From Fluviibacter sp964498255 (GTDB lineage: Bacteria > Pseudomonadota > Gammaproteobacteria > Burkholderiales > Rhodocyclaceae), in NCBI GenBank assembly GCA_964498255.1, contig CAZCGW010000006.1, positions 37,628 to 101,627 of the forward strand: a stretch of 64,000 nt of DNA. The letters run 5' to 3'. Under the pieces are notes generated by a model. That model searched no databases and was not told the DNA's origin. It saw only the letters and a program-made list of their open reading frames with translations. Position 1 is the first letter of the stretch. The number at the start of each line of letters is the position of its first letter. Position numbers and translations under genes: made by a program. Positions 26,527 through 35,364 of the stretch are shown in pieces.

Positions 26527-27616
26527 AAGTGCTCATGCCGCTAACCAGTGGATAGTCCGGATCCGGATTTATAACCTTAATAATCACAGGCAATCGCTGC
26601 GGCAATAACAGCCACTGGTTCTCTGTTTGCACAATCGGCGTACCCGAGAATGGGGAGGTGGTCTGGCGCGCCACACCGAACGGGTTGGCAATCACTTCAC
26701 CTTCGAAACTTTTACGCCCAAAGTAGGTGCGCGGATACACCGAGACCTTGTCGCCTGCCTTAATGCCGGCCAATTCGGTTTCTTCAAAATTAGCCTGCAC
26801 TAGTGTTTCGCCATCATTAATCAAGCTAAACATCCCGGCAGACGGCGACACATGAGCACCGATACCCAGAAACACATTTTCCACATGGCCATCAGTCGGG
26901 GCGATAACCCGCGTATGGCTCAATGACGTTTTGGCATTTTCCATAGCGGCTTGCAGCGCCAGCAGCGTTTGCTTTTCCATCTGAACCTGCAGCTTATCAA
27001 TCTCGATCTGCACTTTCATGGATTCGACGGTACTGGTCTGTGCTTTTATTTTATTTTTCAGATCAGCAAGATCTATCTGAGCCACACCGGCTTTCACATC
27101 CGGGTGCTTCTTCGCCTTAAACTGGGTGTTCAGAATATCGAGGCTGGCTTGAGATGCCTGAAGGCTATGCTCCGACACCTCGATCTTTTTCTCTAGCACT
27201 TGGATCGACAGTTTGGCTTTCTCATATTGTGCCAAAGCACCGTTATAGGTCTGCTCATAGGTTGTGGGGTCAAGCATCACCAGCGTATCGCCCGCCTTAA
27301 CTTTTTGACCATTTTTAACAAGCACTTCCTGCACAACGCCCGACACACGAGGCGCCAGCGGGGTTGCAATCTGTACGACATAGGCGTTGTTGGTGTAGTG
27401 AAGTGCGCCCAGCAAAAAATAGATGAGCGTGATCCCACCACCCAAGGCGTACATCATGGTCGTGAACTGCGGCTTGTTGGCAAACAATTTCTTGGCTTCA
27501 GTACGCAGCTGATTCATGTCCATCTCTCGCAACTGCACAACTTTGACTCGCGCCTGCTTCAAGAGCTGTTCGAGCTTGGCCTTGATCTCATTGAGATTAA
27601 TTCTGGGTGGATTCAC
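26507..27616 (-). CDS. HlyD/EmrA-type periplasmic adaptor of the efflux system
   Basis: 369 residues. A basic amphipathic cytoplasmic N-terminus (residues 1-50) precedes one membrane anchor (about 52-72). Then come a biotinyl-lipoyl-like half motif (VVQEVLVKNGQKVKAGDTLVMLDP), a long coiled-coil hairpin (about 120-240) and the second half motif with HTRVIAPTDGHVENVFLGIGAHVSP, followed by a beta-barrel domain. It links the FUSC pump in the inner membrane to the outer-membrane factor encoded just upstream, whose end it overlaps by 4 bases. Confidence 0.9.
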   Translation of the reverse strand: MNPPRINLNEIKAKLEQLLKQARVKVVQLREMDMNQLRTEAKKLFANKPQFTTMMYALGGGITLIYFLLGALHYTNNAYVVQIATPLAPRVSGVVQEVLVKNGQKVKAGDTLVMLDPTTYEQTYNGALAQYEKAKLSIQVLEKKIEVSEHSLQASQASLDILNTQFKAKKHPDVKAGVAQIDLADLKNKIKAQTSTVESMKVQIEIDKLQVQMEKQTLLALQAAMENAKTSLSHTRVIAPTDGHVENVFLGIGAHVSPSAGMFSLINDGETLVQANFEETELAGIKAGDKVSVYPRTYFGRKSFEGEVIANPFGVARQTTSPFSGTPIVQTENQWLLLPQRLPVIIKVINPDPDYPLVSGMSTYVRIQR

Positions 27617-29061
27617 GATCGGTCCGCAATTGATTGATCTTTTAACTGGTATTTTTTATCACCATAGGTCGCACCGCCACCCATGCTCTGATACAACTTG
27701 GAAAGGGCAATAATCGCTTGCAGTTTTGTTTGCAGAATGGCGATCTTGGTCAGACCATAACGAGCCGATCCTTCAAGGTACTGCGTATTAGAAACCAAAC
27801 CATTTTGAAGCATCGCCCTCGATGTCATCAAGTTCTTTCTACCGTTACTGAGGCTGCGCTCTTCTTTAGTTAGCTTGGTCTGATTCGCATCAAAGCTTGC
27901 TAGCGCATCATCAACCTCTTTCATGGCGTTATCGACAACATCCAGATAATTGATGACCGAGGCATCATATTGCTTGTTCTTCGTATTAATCATGCCGATA
28001 AACTGCGGATCCAGAACCCAGAGTGCCATGCCTGCCTGCATGTTGCCGTTGGTCGAACTATCTGTCCCGTTGCTACTGCTATTGGCCCGCATGTTAGCGG
28101 TAGTAAACGTTGGTGTCGGCGCAAAGAGACTGGCGGTCGAAGACAAACCATAATCTGCCGATTCGATCTTGGCTCTGGCGGCCACAACATCCGGCCGGGT
28201 AGACAACACCGATGTTGGCGTATTGCCTGGCACAACGTGCGTCAACTTTAAAGTTTCAAAGCGTTCCCTCGGCGTAAATGTCGCAATCTGACGTCCCACG
28301 AGAGTTAACAACGCATTCCGAGCTGCGATTCTGTTCGATTTATTCGTCGCAATTTGCGCATCAAGCTTCTGCATATCCGAGTCAAGATCATTAAATGAAG
28401 ACTCGGTACTCAAACCCCGATCCATCATCGATCGAGCAGTCTCGACACGTTGTGTCATGTTGTCTTTGAGCTCGGCTAACACCTGCGCCTCTTCGATGGA
28501 TGCCAACAATAGCGCATAAGATGAGACAACTTGCGCCACCACCGCTGTTCGCAATGCCAGATAGTCGGCAGCGGTTGCTTCAACCCTCTTCTTTGATTCG
28601 CTGATTTGGTTGGGCAGCTGGACGATATTAACAACCCACATCGGCAGCAGCGCTGCAAAGCCACCTGCACTCGATAAAGGGAGCGGCATATTAGGCAAAA
28701 GCACGGTGCTGTTACCCTGCACACGACCAGCGACCAAGTTAACCATCGGTAACCAGCCTAACCGCACGGTATCCAAAGAACTCTGGGCTGTTTCGATGTT
28801 TTTGATGGCCATCGAAACTTTGCGATTGTTTTGCAGCGCTTCGCCAACCAGTTCGTCGAGTTCGGTGCTCCCGATATCTACCCACCAAGGATGCTCTGGT
28901 AAATCTTTGGTTGGGTTCTCCTGATTCTGTACAGAAAAGGCTTCTGGTGCTTTGGCTTGGGGCGTGTTTCCGTGAAACATACAGCCGCCCGTCATTACCG
29001 CAACCATGAGGTAAATCAGCTGTTGCTTCAAACCGTAATGGTTTACCAACAGTATTCTCAC
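27613..29061 (-). CDS. TolC/NodT-type outer-membrane factor lipoprotein
   Basis: 482 residues. A hydrophobic leader ends in a lipobox-like MTGGC, so the mature protein is probably lipid-anchored. Then come two TolC-like repeats with typical helices (WWVDIGSTELDELVGEALQNNRKVSMAIKNIE, repeated RxxxAxxxLxSxxYG-like patterns and GLTKIAILQTKLQAIIALSKLYQSMGGG at the end). It forms the outer-membrane exit channel of the exporter. The GTG at 29061 is the longest start; a TTG at 29031 would give a more standard short signal. It starts 16 bases after the thrC stop, with no terminator between. Confidence 0.85.
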   Translation of the reverse strand: MRILLVNHYGLKQQLIYLMVAVMTGGCMFHGNTPQAKAPEAFSVQNQENPTKDLPEHPWWVDIGSTELDELVGEALQNNRKVSMAIKNIETAQSSLDTVRLGWLPMVNLVAGRVQGNSTVLLPNMPLPLSSAGGFAALLPMWVVNIVQLPNQISESKKRVEATAADYLALRTAVVAQVVSSYALLLASIEEAQVLAELKDNMTQRVETARSMMDRGLSTESSFNDLDSDMQKLDAQIATNKSNRIAARNALLTLVGRQIATFTPRERFETLKLTHVVPGNTPTSVLSTRPDVVAARAKIESADYGLSSTASLFAPTPTFTTANMRANSSSNGTDSSTNGNMQAGMALWVLDPQFIGMINTKNKQYDASVINYLDVVDNAMKEVDDALASFDANQTKLTKEERSLSNGRKNLMTSRAMLQNGLVSNTQYLEGSARYGLTKIAILQTKLQAIIALSKLYQSMGGGATYGDKKYQLKDQSIADRS

Positions 29062-29077
29062 GGCTGATTATCCGCGG

Positions 29078-30523
29078 TTAAAGGCTAATGTGCTGCTGAA
29101 TAAACGCTTTCACCACGTTGACGTCTGGATCAATCACTTCCACACGCTGCGGCAAACTCTCCAGATGTTCCAGACCCTTGGGCGGTTGTGGCAACTGACC
29201 AATCGCTTGCTCAATCGTCTCGGCAAACTTGGCGGGTTGTGCCGTTTCCAGCACCAGCATCGCAACACCTTGCGGCAGCTGCTTGATCTGCTCCTGCGCC
29301 ACCTTCACACCATCTGCCGTGTGCGTATCGATCATGACCTGATACTGCTCCCAGACTTGGCGAATCGTGGTCAGACGATCGGCATGCGTACTTGAGCCCG
29401 ATGCAAAACCATATTGGGCAATCTCGGCCCAGTACGGCGTGCCGGTCAAATCAAAAGCACCGCCTGCATCCACCTTGGCCCACAGCTCGCGCACCTTGGC
29501 TGAGTCGCGACCGACCAGATCAAAAATGAAGCGTTCAAAATTCGATGCCTTCGAAATATCCATCGACGGGCTCGATGTCACCGTGGTTTCGTTCGCCGCA
29601 CGCGGGCGATACACACCCGTGCGGAAGAACTCGTCGAGCACGTTGTTTTCGTTCGTCGCCAGAATCAGCTTGGCAATCGGCAGCCCCATCTGGCGCGCGA
29701 TGTGACCGGCGCAGATATTGCCGAAGTTGCCCGACGGCACACAGAAAGCCACTTGTTGATCGTTGTGCTGCGTGGCCAGGAAGTAACCCTGGAAATAATA
29801 GACGATCTGGGCAGCAACCCGCGCCCAGTTAATCGAGTTCACAGCACCGATACGATACTTGGCTTTGAAGGCGGCATCGTTCGATACAGCCTTAACAATG
29901 TCTTGCGCGTCATCAAACATGCCGCGCACTGCCAGGTTGTAGATGTTCTTATCTTGCAGCGAATACATTTGCGCCCGCTGGAAAGCCGACATCTTGCCGT
30001 CTGGCGATAGCATAAAGACCGTCACACCATCTTTGCCACGCATCGCGTATTCAGCAGCCGAACCGGTATCACCGGATGTGGCGCCCAGAATATTGATGCT
30101 TTCGCCACGCTGCTTCAGCACATACTCGAACAGGTTGCCCAGCAACTGCATGGCCATGTCCTTGAAGGCCAGCGTCGGGCCGTTCGACAGTTCCTGCAGA
30201 CCCAGACGGTTCTGGTTAAGCCAGGTAATCGGCGTAATGTCCTGGGCGTTGCTGCCAGAACGCGTGTAGCAGTACACCTGCGGCGTATAAGTTTTTTGGC
30301 AAATGGCCTTCAGATCATCGGCCGGAATATCCGTAATGAACTTGCTCAGAATGGCGTAGGCCAGATCGGCATACGACAAACCGCGCCAGGCATCTAGCTC
30401 AGCACGCGTAATTTGCGGATAGCTTTCTGGTAGATACAAGCCGCCGTCCGGGGCTAGGCCGCCCAGCAGAATGTCGCAGAAACCCTGTGCCGGCGATTGG
30501 CCGCGCGTGGAGATGTAACGCAT
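29078..30523 (-). CDS. thrC: Threonine synthase
   Basis: PLP enzyme converting O-phosphohomoserine to threonine. The product is 481 residues, the longer ThrC type. The N-terminus MRYISTRGQSPAQGFCDILLGGLAPDGGLYLPE is characteristic; the PLP Lys is in GPTLAFKDMAMQL (near residue 110), with SGDTGSAAEYAM and CVPSGNFGNICAGHIA. I use the ATG at 30523; a GTG three codons earlier is possible. In related genomes it commonly follows hom directly, but here 1.7 kb intervene. Efflux genes follow after 16 bases. Confidence 0.95.
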   Translation of the reverse strand: MRYISTRGQSPAQGFCDILLGGLAPDGGLYLPESYPQITRAELDAWRGLSYADLAYAILSKFITDIPADDLKAICQKTYTPQVYCYTRSGSNAQDITPITWLNQNRLGLQELSNGPTLAFKDMAMQLLGNLFEYVLKQRGESINILGATSGDTGSAAEYAMRGKDGVTVFMLSPDGKMSAFQRAQMYSLQDKNIYNLAVRGMFDDAQDIVKAVSNDAAFKAKYRIGAVNSINWARVAAQIVYYFQGYFLATQHNDQQVAFCVPSGNFGNICAGHIARQMGLPIAKLILATNENNVLDEFFRTGVYRPRAANETTVTSSPSMDISKASNFERFIFDLVGRDSAKVRELWAKVDAGGAFDLTGTPYWAEIAQYGFASGSSTHADRLTTIRQVWEQYQVMIDTHTADGVKVAQEQIKQLPQGVAMLVLETAQPAKFAETIEQAIGQLPQPPKGLEHLESLPQRVEVIDPDVNVVKAFIQQHISL

Positions 30524-30817
30524 AACGTGCACTCAAACTTGAGAAAAATCTGATTTTACAGAATTACAAGCGGAAAGCTCACAAAGCTTGGTTTATGGCA
30601 CTAAGTTGGGAGAGGCTTGAGAGCCTATCCACACCATTAAATACGCCATGCTTTTCAATTCAGAAATGAACGCAAAGCTATTCGTATTCCTGGATAAGTT
30701 GTCAGAGGAATACAAAACAGCCTAATCCTCATTGAATTATTGCCTGCTTGGCGTCGACAGCTGACGGCCAGAAGCTGCCAATTTGTCTTGACCAAAGAAA
30801 TGGCGCACAATTGGTCC

Positions 30818-31168
30818 ATGGGTTTGAGAAAGCTTTTGGTCATTCTCGTTGCTATGTGCGTATTGTTCGCCCCCGTGGTGAGCAATGCGGCGGTGTCTGT
30901 GGATGTTCCTGTGGCGCACACGCAAGACCATAAGGCAGACTGCCACACGGTAGCTCCTGATGACTGCCCGGCGTCTCATGACAATGCCCATCACTCCGGC
31001 GGCGCCAAAGTCTCTCACGGCTGTTGCTTCAGCTTTGTGGGCATCGTGCCGGACATTGCCCCTATTCAAGCAACACAAAGTTCAAAAGAACTTATTCCTT
31101 TCAGTCCGTCACTAAGTTTGTCATCTCGGATTGAAGGGTTGTACCGCCCGCCTAGGCAACTCTCCTAA
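30818..31168 (+). CDS. Small secreted His/Cys-rich protein, probably metal-related
   Basis: 116 residues from the ATG at 30818, which gives a clean signal peptide (MGLRKLLVILVAM...VVSNAA); ATGs at 30800 and 30740 are in frame, and none has a good ribosome-binding site. The mature part holds clustered possible metal ligands: HTQDHKADCH, DDCPASHDNAHH and SHGCCFSF. It ends with a LYRPPRQ-type tail like that of small exported proteins often found beside copper genes. I do not know a function. The 4-TM gene with a Met-rich tail follows 64 bases downstream. Nothing else was recognised in 30524-30817. Confidence 0.65.
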   Translation: MGLRKLLVILVAMCVLFAPVVSNAAVSVDVPVAHTQDHKADCHTVAPDDCPASHDNAHHSGGAKVSHGCCFSFVGIVPDIAPIQATQSSKELIPFSPSLSLSSRIEGLYRPPRQLS

Positions 31169-31232
31169 TAGCGCAATTCTTATTTAAGCCTGTGCAGCCG
31201 CACGGGTTGGTATGACTATTTGGAGATTTGAT

Positions 31233-31817
31233 ATGAACATGACTCACTACATGGAACTATTGGCTACTAATCAGCCGTGGAACCTGATTATTTTCATGGC
31301 GATTCCCGTGGTTCTCGCGGAAACCGTAGCAATTACCGAGCTTTACATCCTCTACACCCGCAAGCTGCATGGATGGGTGCGCAATCTGAACCGCGTTGCG
31401 GGCATCGTTGTGGGGCTGTACTTCGTCGGCATCATTGCCTACCTGCTAGTAAACGCCGTTATGCCCATTACTAAGGCAGGTGAATGGCGAACCGTTATTG
31501 ACGTGATTGCTGTCTCTACCTACCTGATTGGTGGCATTCCTATGGTGCTGATTGCCATGCAAGACCTTGGCATCATCCATAAAGAGGCCAGCGAGGAAAA
31601 GAAACTCGGCTATCACGCTATCTATGTGGCGGTGTTTCTAGTCTTTGCACACTTGGCAATGATTGCGGGCATGACCGACCCCGCTCTGTTGGGCTATCAG
31701 GGCGAATCGACTATGCAGCATGAGATGCCTGACGGTTCAATGATGAAGGGCGACGTTAGCTCAATGCCCATGAACCCAAGTCAGATGCCTATGCATCAAG
31801 GTTCGATGCACAAGTAA
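31233..31817 (+). CDS. Four-TM membrane protein with a Met/His-rich C-terminal tail
   Basis: 194 residues from the ATG at 31233, which follows TGGAGAT by 6 bases; an earlier start at 31212 lacks one. Four membrane helices (about residues 15-38, 50-75, 85-112 and 130-153) precede a 40-residue tail rich in Met and His (MQHEMPDGSMMKG, MPMNPSQMPMHQGSMHK), a composition known from copper-binding proteins. It resembles small permease-like proteins of the DUF6803 type, as far as I recall. It is probably in one operon with the His/Cys-rich protein; a copper or silver role is inference. Confidence 0.7.
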   Translation: MNMTHYMELLATNQPWNLIIFMAIPVVLAETVAITELYILYTRKLHGWVRNLNRVAGIVVGLYFVGIIAYLLVNAVMPITKAGEWRTVIDVIAVSTYLIGGIPMVLIAMQDLGIIHKEASEEKKLGYHAIYVAVFLVFAHLAMIAGMTDPALLGYQGESTMQHEMPDGSMMKGDVSSMPMNPSQMPMHQGSMHK

Positions 31818-31939
31818 TGAGTCTATGCCCCTCTGCTGATGCAGGGGGGCAATTTTCCCTAAACGGACACTACCCCGTTCGCTTTCAGAAAGAGGATCGA
31901 TTGGGTTGTTGGGCCCTTGCTGTCTTTCATAGATAAACT

Positions 31940-32164
31940 CTAGCGTTTCGCCTGTGCCTGCTTGATCGGGTCAAGCAGGCCACGAAGATCGTTGTGATCA
32001 ATCGTGTGCATCAGCTCCAGCAACTGGCCAATCTCACCGTCGGGAAAACCCTCACGCGCAAACCATGCGAGGTAGCTACCCGGCAGATCAACCAGCAAGG
32101 TGCCTGCGTGCTTCCCAAAGGGCATCTTCCAGGAAACGAGCTTTTCAAGTGAGTCTGGATTCAT
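31940..32164 (-). CDS. DUF3820 family protein
   Basis: A 74-residue soluble protein with the DUF3820 signature KMPFGKHAGTLLVDLPGSYLAWFAREGFPDGEIGQLLELM. The fold is related to a short domain found near exonucleases; no firm function is known. It lies on the minus strand between the metal-ligand gene pair and hom, after a shared bidirectional terminator. Confidence 0.85.
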   Translation of the reverse strand: MNPDSLEKLVSWKMPFGKHAGTLLVDLPGSYLAWFAREGFPDGEIGQLLELMHTIDHNDLRGLLDPIKQAQAKR

Positions 32165-32198
32165 GCCAAATCAATCCAACAGAATATCTAGGCAAAAT

Positions 32199-32227
32199 AA
32201 AAGGGTAGGCGACGAGCCTACCCTTTT
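32199..32227. terminator. Bidirectional terminator after hom
   Basis: AAAAGGGTAGGC and GCCTACCCTTTT pair perfectly over 12 bp around the loop GACGA. On the minus strand it follows the hom stop by 17 bases and ends the alaA-hom transcript before the DUF3820 gene. Confidence 0.88.
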
Positions 32228-32244
32228 CACTTTCGACAACTAAA

Positions 32245-33561
32245 TTACTGCAGGTTTTCCAGACGCAGGCGCGTCACGGCACCCTTAACGACTGGCAGCT
32301 TGCCGATCACGTCCATGGCATTCAACACATCCTGCTCGCGGCAAACGTGGGTGAGGATGATGAGGTCGGTTTGCTCTTCTCCCTCTTCTGGTTCACGTTG
32401 CAGCAGTGCATCGATCGAAATGTTCCGATCGGCCAGAATGCGAGTGATCTCAGCCAGTACGCCTGGCTGATCAGCCACCTGCAGACGCAGGTAGTTACCA
32501 CACTCGATCTCGCCAATCGGCAGAATCGGCAGGTTAGCCAGTGCATCTGGCTGGAAGGCCAGGTGTGGCACGCGGTTTTCTGGATCGGCGGTCGACAGAC
32601 GGGTGACGTCAACAACATCGGCAATCACGGCCGAGGCGGTCGGCTCAGCGCCCGCGCCCTTACCGTAATACAGCGTCGAACCCACGGCATCAGCCTGAAC
32701 CAACACAGCGTTCATAGCACCTTCCACATTGGCGATGAGGCGCTTGGCCGGCACCAGTGTCGGATGCACACGCAGCTCGATACCGTTGTCGCGACGACGG
32801 GTGATACCCAACAGCTTGATACGGTAGCCCAATTGCTCAGCGTATTTGATATCTACAGCATCCAGTTTGGAAATGCCTTCGATGTGGGCTTTGTCAAACT
32901 GAACCGGAATACCGAAAGCCAGTGACGACAGCAGCGTAATCTTGTGAGCCGCATCGACGCCTTCAACGTCAAAGGTTGGATCCGCTTCGGCATAGCCCAG
33001 ACGCTGGGCTTCTTTCAGCACGTCGGCAAAGGCCAAGCCCTTGTCGCGCATTTCCGACAGGATGAAGTTGGTGGTGCCGTTGATGATGCCTGCAACCCAC
33101 TGGATGCGGTTAGCCGATAGGCCTTCACGCACGGCCTTGATGATCGGGATACCGCCAGCAACTGCCGCTTCGAAAGCAACCATCACGCCCTTTTCCTGGG
33201 CTTTGGCAAAAATCTCGGTACCGTGAACGGCGAGCAGCGCCTTGTTGGCGGTGATGACATGCTTGCCGTTTTCAATGGCCTTGAGCACCAGCTCTTTAGC
33301 AACACCGTAACCGCCAATCAGTTCAATAACGATATCAACATTCGGGTCGGCCACAACCGCGAAGGCGTCATCCGTCACCTTAACCTTGCCGCCAGTGAGT
33401 TCCTTGGCGCGGGCAACGTCTTTATCGGCCACCACGGTAATTTCAATCGGGCGCCCTGCACGACGGGTAATTTCTTCGGCATTACGGGTCAGCACGTTAA
33501 ACGTACCACCACCGACAGTACCGATTCCCAAAAGACCTACACGCATCGCGTCGAGTTTCAT
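32245..33561 (-). CDS. hom: Homoserine dehydrogenase
   Basis: Reduces aspartate semialdehyde to homoserine on the path to threonine and methionine. The 438-residue product has the NAD(P)-binding GLLGIGTVGGGT at the N-terminus, the catalytic domain with AGGIPIIKAVREGL, NGTTNFIL and GYAEADPTFDVEGVDAAHK, and a C-terminal ACT domain (residues about 350-430, LRLQVADQPGVLAEI) for threonine feedback. It is 39 bases after alaA and ends before a strong terminator. Confidence 0.96.
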   Translation of the reverse strand: MKLDAMRVGLLGIGTVGGGTFNVLTRNAEEITRRAGRPIEITVVADKDVARAKELTGGKVKVTDDAFAVVADPNVDIVIELIGGYGVAKELVLKAIENGKHVITANKALLAVHGTEIFAKAQEKGVMVAFEAAVAGGIPIIKAVREGLSANRIQWVAGIINGTTNFILSEMRDKGLAFADVLKEAQRLGYAEADPTFDVEGVDAAHKITLLSSLAFGIPVQFDKAHIEGISKLDAVDIKYAEQLGYRIKLLGITRRRDNGIELRVHPTLVPAKRLIANVEGAMNAVLVQADAVGSTLYYGKGAGAEPTASAVIADVVDVTRLSTADPENRVPHLAFQPDALANLPILPIGEIECGNYLRLQVADQPGVLAEITRILADRNISIDALLQREPEEGEEQTDLIILTHVCREQDVLNAMDVIGKLPVVKGAVTRLRLENLQ

Positions 33562-33600
33562 GGCGTTTCCTTAGTATTCCAGTTGCAACAGAAAAATGAA

Positions 33601-34830
33601 TTAACCGCGCGCGGCGCGGTGACGATATGTTTCAAGAAAGCGGGCAAGACGACCCAGAGCCTCTGCCAGATCGTTCTCATGCGGCAAAATGACGACACGG
33701 AAATGATCTGTCTGCGGCCAGTTGAAGCCAGTACCCTGAACCAACAGGATCTTCTCCTCTTTGAGCAATTCCAGCATGAATTGCTCATCGTCCTTGATCG
33801 GATACATCTTAGGATCCAGCTTTGGGAAGAGATACAGCGCACCCTTCGGCTTAACGCAGGTAACGCCCGGAATTTCCGTGAGCATCTTCCAGGCCAGATC
33901 ACGCTGACGCGTCAGGCGGCCGTTCGGCCCCACCAGATCATTGATGCTCTGATAACCGCCCAAGGCTGTTTGAATGGCCATCTGCCCAGGTACGTTGGCA
34001 CACAGACGCATCGATGCCAGCATGTTCAGGCCTTCGATGTAATCCTTGGCATGACGTTTGTCGCCCGAGACGATCATCCAGCCCGAACGATAACCGCAGG
34101 CGCGGTAGTTCTTCGACAAGCCGTTCATGGTGATGCAGAGCACATCGTCGGCCAGACTGGCAATCGAGATATGTTGGTTACCGTCGAAAAGCACCTTGTC
34201 GTAGATCTCGTCGGCGAACACGATGAGACTATGTTCACGGGCGATTTGCAGAACACCTTCGAGGATTTCCTTCGGGTAAAGCGCACCCGTCGGGTTGTTC
34301 GGGTTGATCACCACAATCGCTTTGGTATTGCTGGTGACCTTGCTGCGGATATCGTCCAGATCCGGATACCACTCAGCCGCTTCATCGCAGAGGTAATGCA
34401 CAGGCACACCGCCCGACAGGCTAACGGCTGCTGTCCACAGCGGGTAATCCGGCATCGGAATCAGCACCTGGTCGCCGTTGTTCAGCAAGCCCTGCATGGC
34501 CATCACAATCAGCTCGGAAACACCGTTACCCAGGAAAATATCTTCAACAGTCACGCCCTTAATGCCTTTTTCCTGGCAGTAATGCATGATCGATTTGCGT
34601 GGTGCAAACAAACCCAGCGAGTCGGTATAACCGGAGGCATCGCGCATATTGCGGATGACATCGACCACAATTTCTTCCGGCGCTTCAAAACCAAACGGCA
34701 ACGGGTTGCCGATATTCAGCTTGATGATGCGATGGCCCTCTTCTTCCATCTTCTTGGCCGCCGCCAGCACCGGTCCACGAATGTCGTAGCACACGTTGGC
34801 AAGCTTGGAAGATTTGGTAATAGGCTTCAT
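33601..34830 (-). CDS. alaA: Alanine transaminase (glutamate-pyruvate aminotransferase)
   Basis: PLP fold-type I aminotransferase that makes alanine from pyruvate and glutamate. The 409 residues match AlaA in KLNIGNPLPFGFEAPEEI, NGVSELIVMAMQGLLN, VINPNNPTGALY and the PLP-Lys segment GLSKNYRACGYRSGW. Its place upstream of hom (and normally thrC) is a conserved betaproteobacterial order. A divergent 153-bp spacer separates it from the Mth938-like gene. Confidence 0.9.
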   Translation of the reverse strand: MKPITKSSKLANVCYDIRGPVLAAAKKMEEEGHRIIKLNIGNPLPFGFEAPEEIVVDVIRNMRDASGYTDSLGLFAPRKSIMHYCQEKGIKGVTVEDIFLGNGVSELIVMAMQGLLNNGDQVLIPMPDYPLWTAAVSLSGGVPVHYLCDEAAEWYPDLDDIRSKVTSNTKAIVVINPNNPTGALYPKEILEGVLQIAREHSLIVFADEIYDKVLFDGNQHISIASLADDVLCITMNGLSKNYRACGYRSGWMIVSGDKRHAKDYIEGLNMLASMRLCANVPGQMAIQTALGGYQSINDLVGPNGRLTRQRDLAWKMLTEIPGVTCVKPKGALYLFPKLDPKMYPIKDDEQFMLELLKEEKILLVQGTGFNWPQTDHFRVVILPHENDLAEALGRLARFLETYRHRAARG

Positions 34831-34983
34831 GATCAGTCAGCGGTCGGTTCGAGTCGGAAATTCTGGATGAAAACCGGTTATCCTACTCCTTTTTCAGCCT
34901 TCTTGGGCGCTCCGGCACCCTGCTGACACCTGTCTGCGGGCTGTTCCAGACCTAACGCAATCTGTCGACCACAAAGATCTCTG

Positions 34984-35364
34984 ATGAAACTGCACCTTGC
35001 GCAAAACGCCGGCATACTTGTCTTCAGCAGCCACGGCCCGGGCTATGTTTCCGTTAACGGCACCCGCTACGAAGGTTCTGTGCTGCTCTGTGGCCGCGAG
35101 GTTGTTACCGACTGGGCACCTGATGGCTTCGACGGCCTAAGCGCCAGCCAGTTTGAGCGTTTGGCCAGCATGGATGCCGAAATCGTCTTGTTTGGTAGCG
35201 GCGAGCGTCAGCGCTTTCCCCGCCCGGAGTTGCTTAAGCCATTGATTGCCAAGGGCATAGGCCTGGAAACGATGGACACCAAAGCGGCCTGCCGCACCTA
35301 CAACATTCTTGTTGCCGAAGGCCGTAAAGTGGCTTGCGGCATTCTGATCGAAGCCAGCGCATGA
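34984..35364 (+). CDS. Mth938-like domain protein
   Basis: 126-residue soluble protein of the Mth938/DUF498 family (mitochondrial relatives assist complex I assembly; the bacterial role is unknown). Conserved features: GYVSVNGTRYEGSVLLCGREVVTDW, IVLFGSGERQRFP and GIGLETMDTKAACRTYNILVAEGRKV. Its stop overlaps the arnT start by an ATGA, so it is the first gene of the arn transcript. The divergent spacer upstream holds nothing I can identify as a PmrA-type box. Confidence 0.85.
   Translation: MKLHLAQNAGILVFSSHGPGYVSVNGTRYEGSVLLCGREVVTDWAPDGFDGLSASQFERLASMDAEIVLFGSGERQRFPRPELLKPLIAKGIGLETMDTKAACRTYNILVAEGRKVACGILIEASA

Noticed and set aside
31862..31879. Short inverted repeat AACGG/CCGTT downstream of the 4-TM gene
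   Set aside because: Five base pairs with an 8-base loop and no T-run; too weak to call a terminator or mobile-element scar.
33223..34926. 567-codon plus-strand frame opposite hom and alaA
   Set aside because: It mirrors two well-conserved minus-strand enzymes and reads as His/Gln-rich noise.
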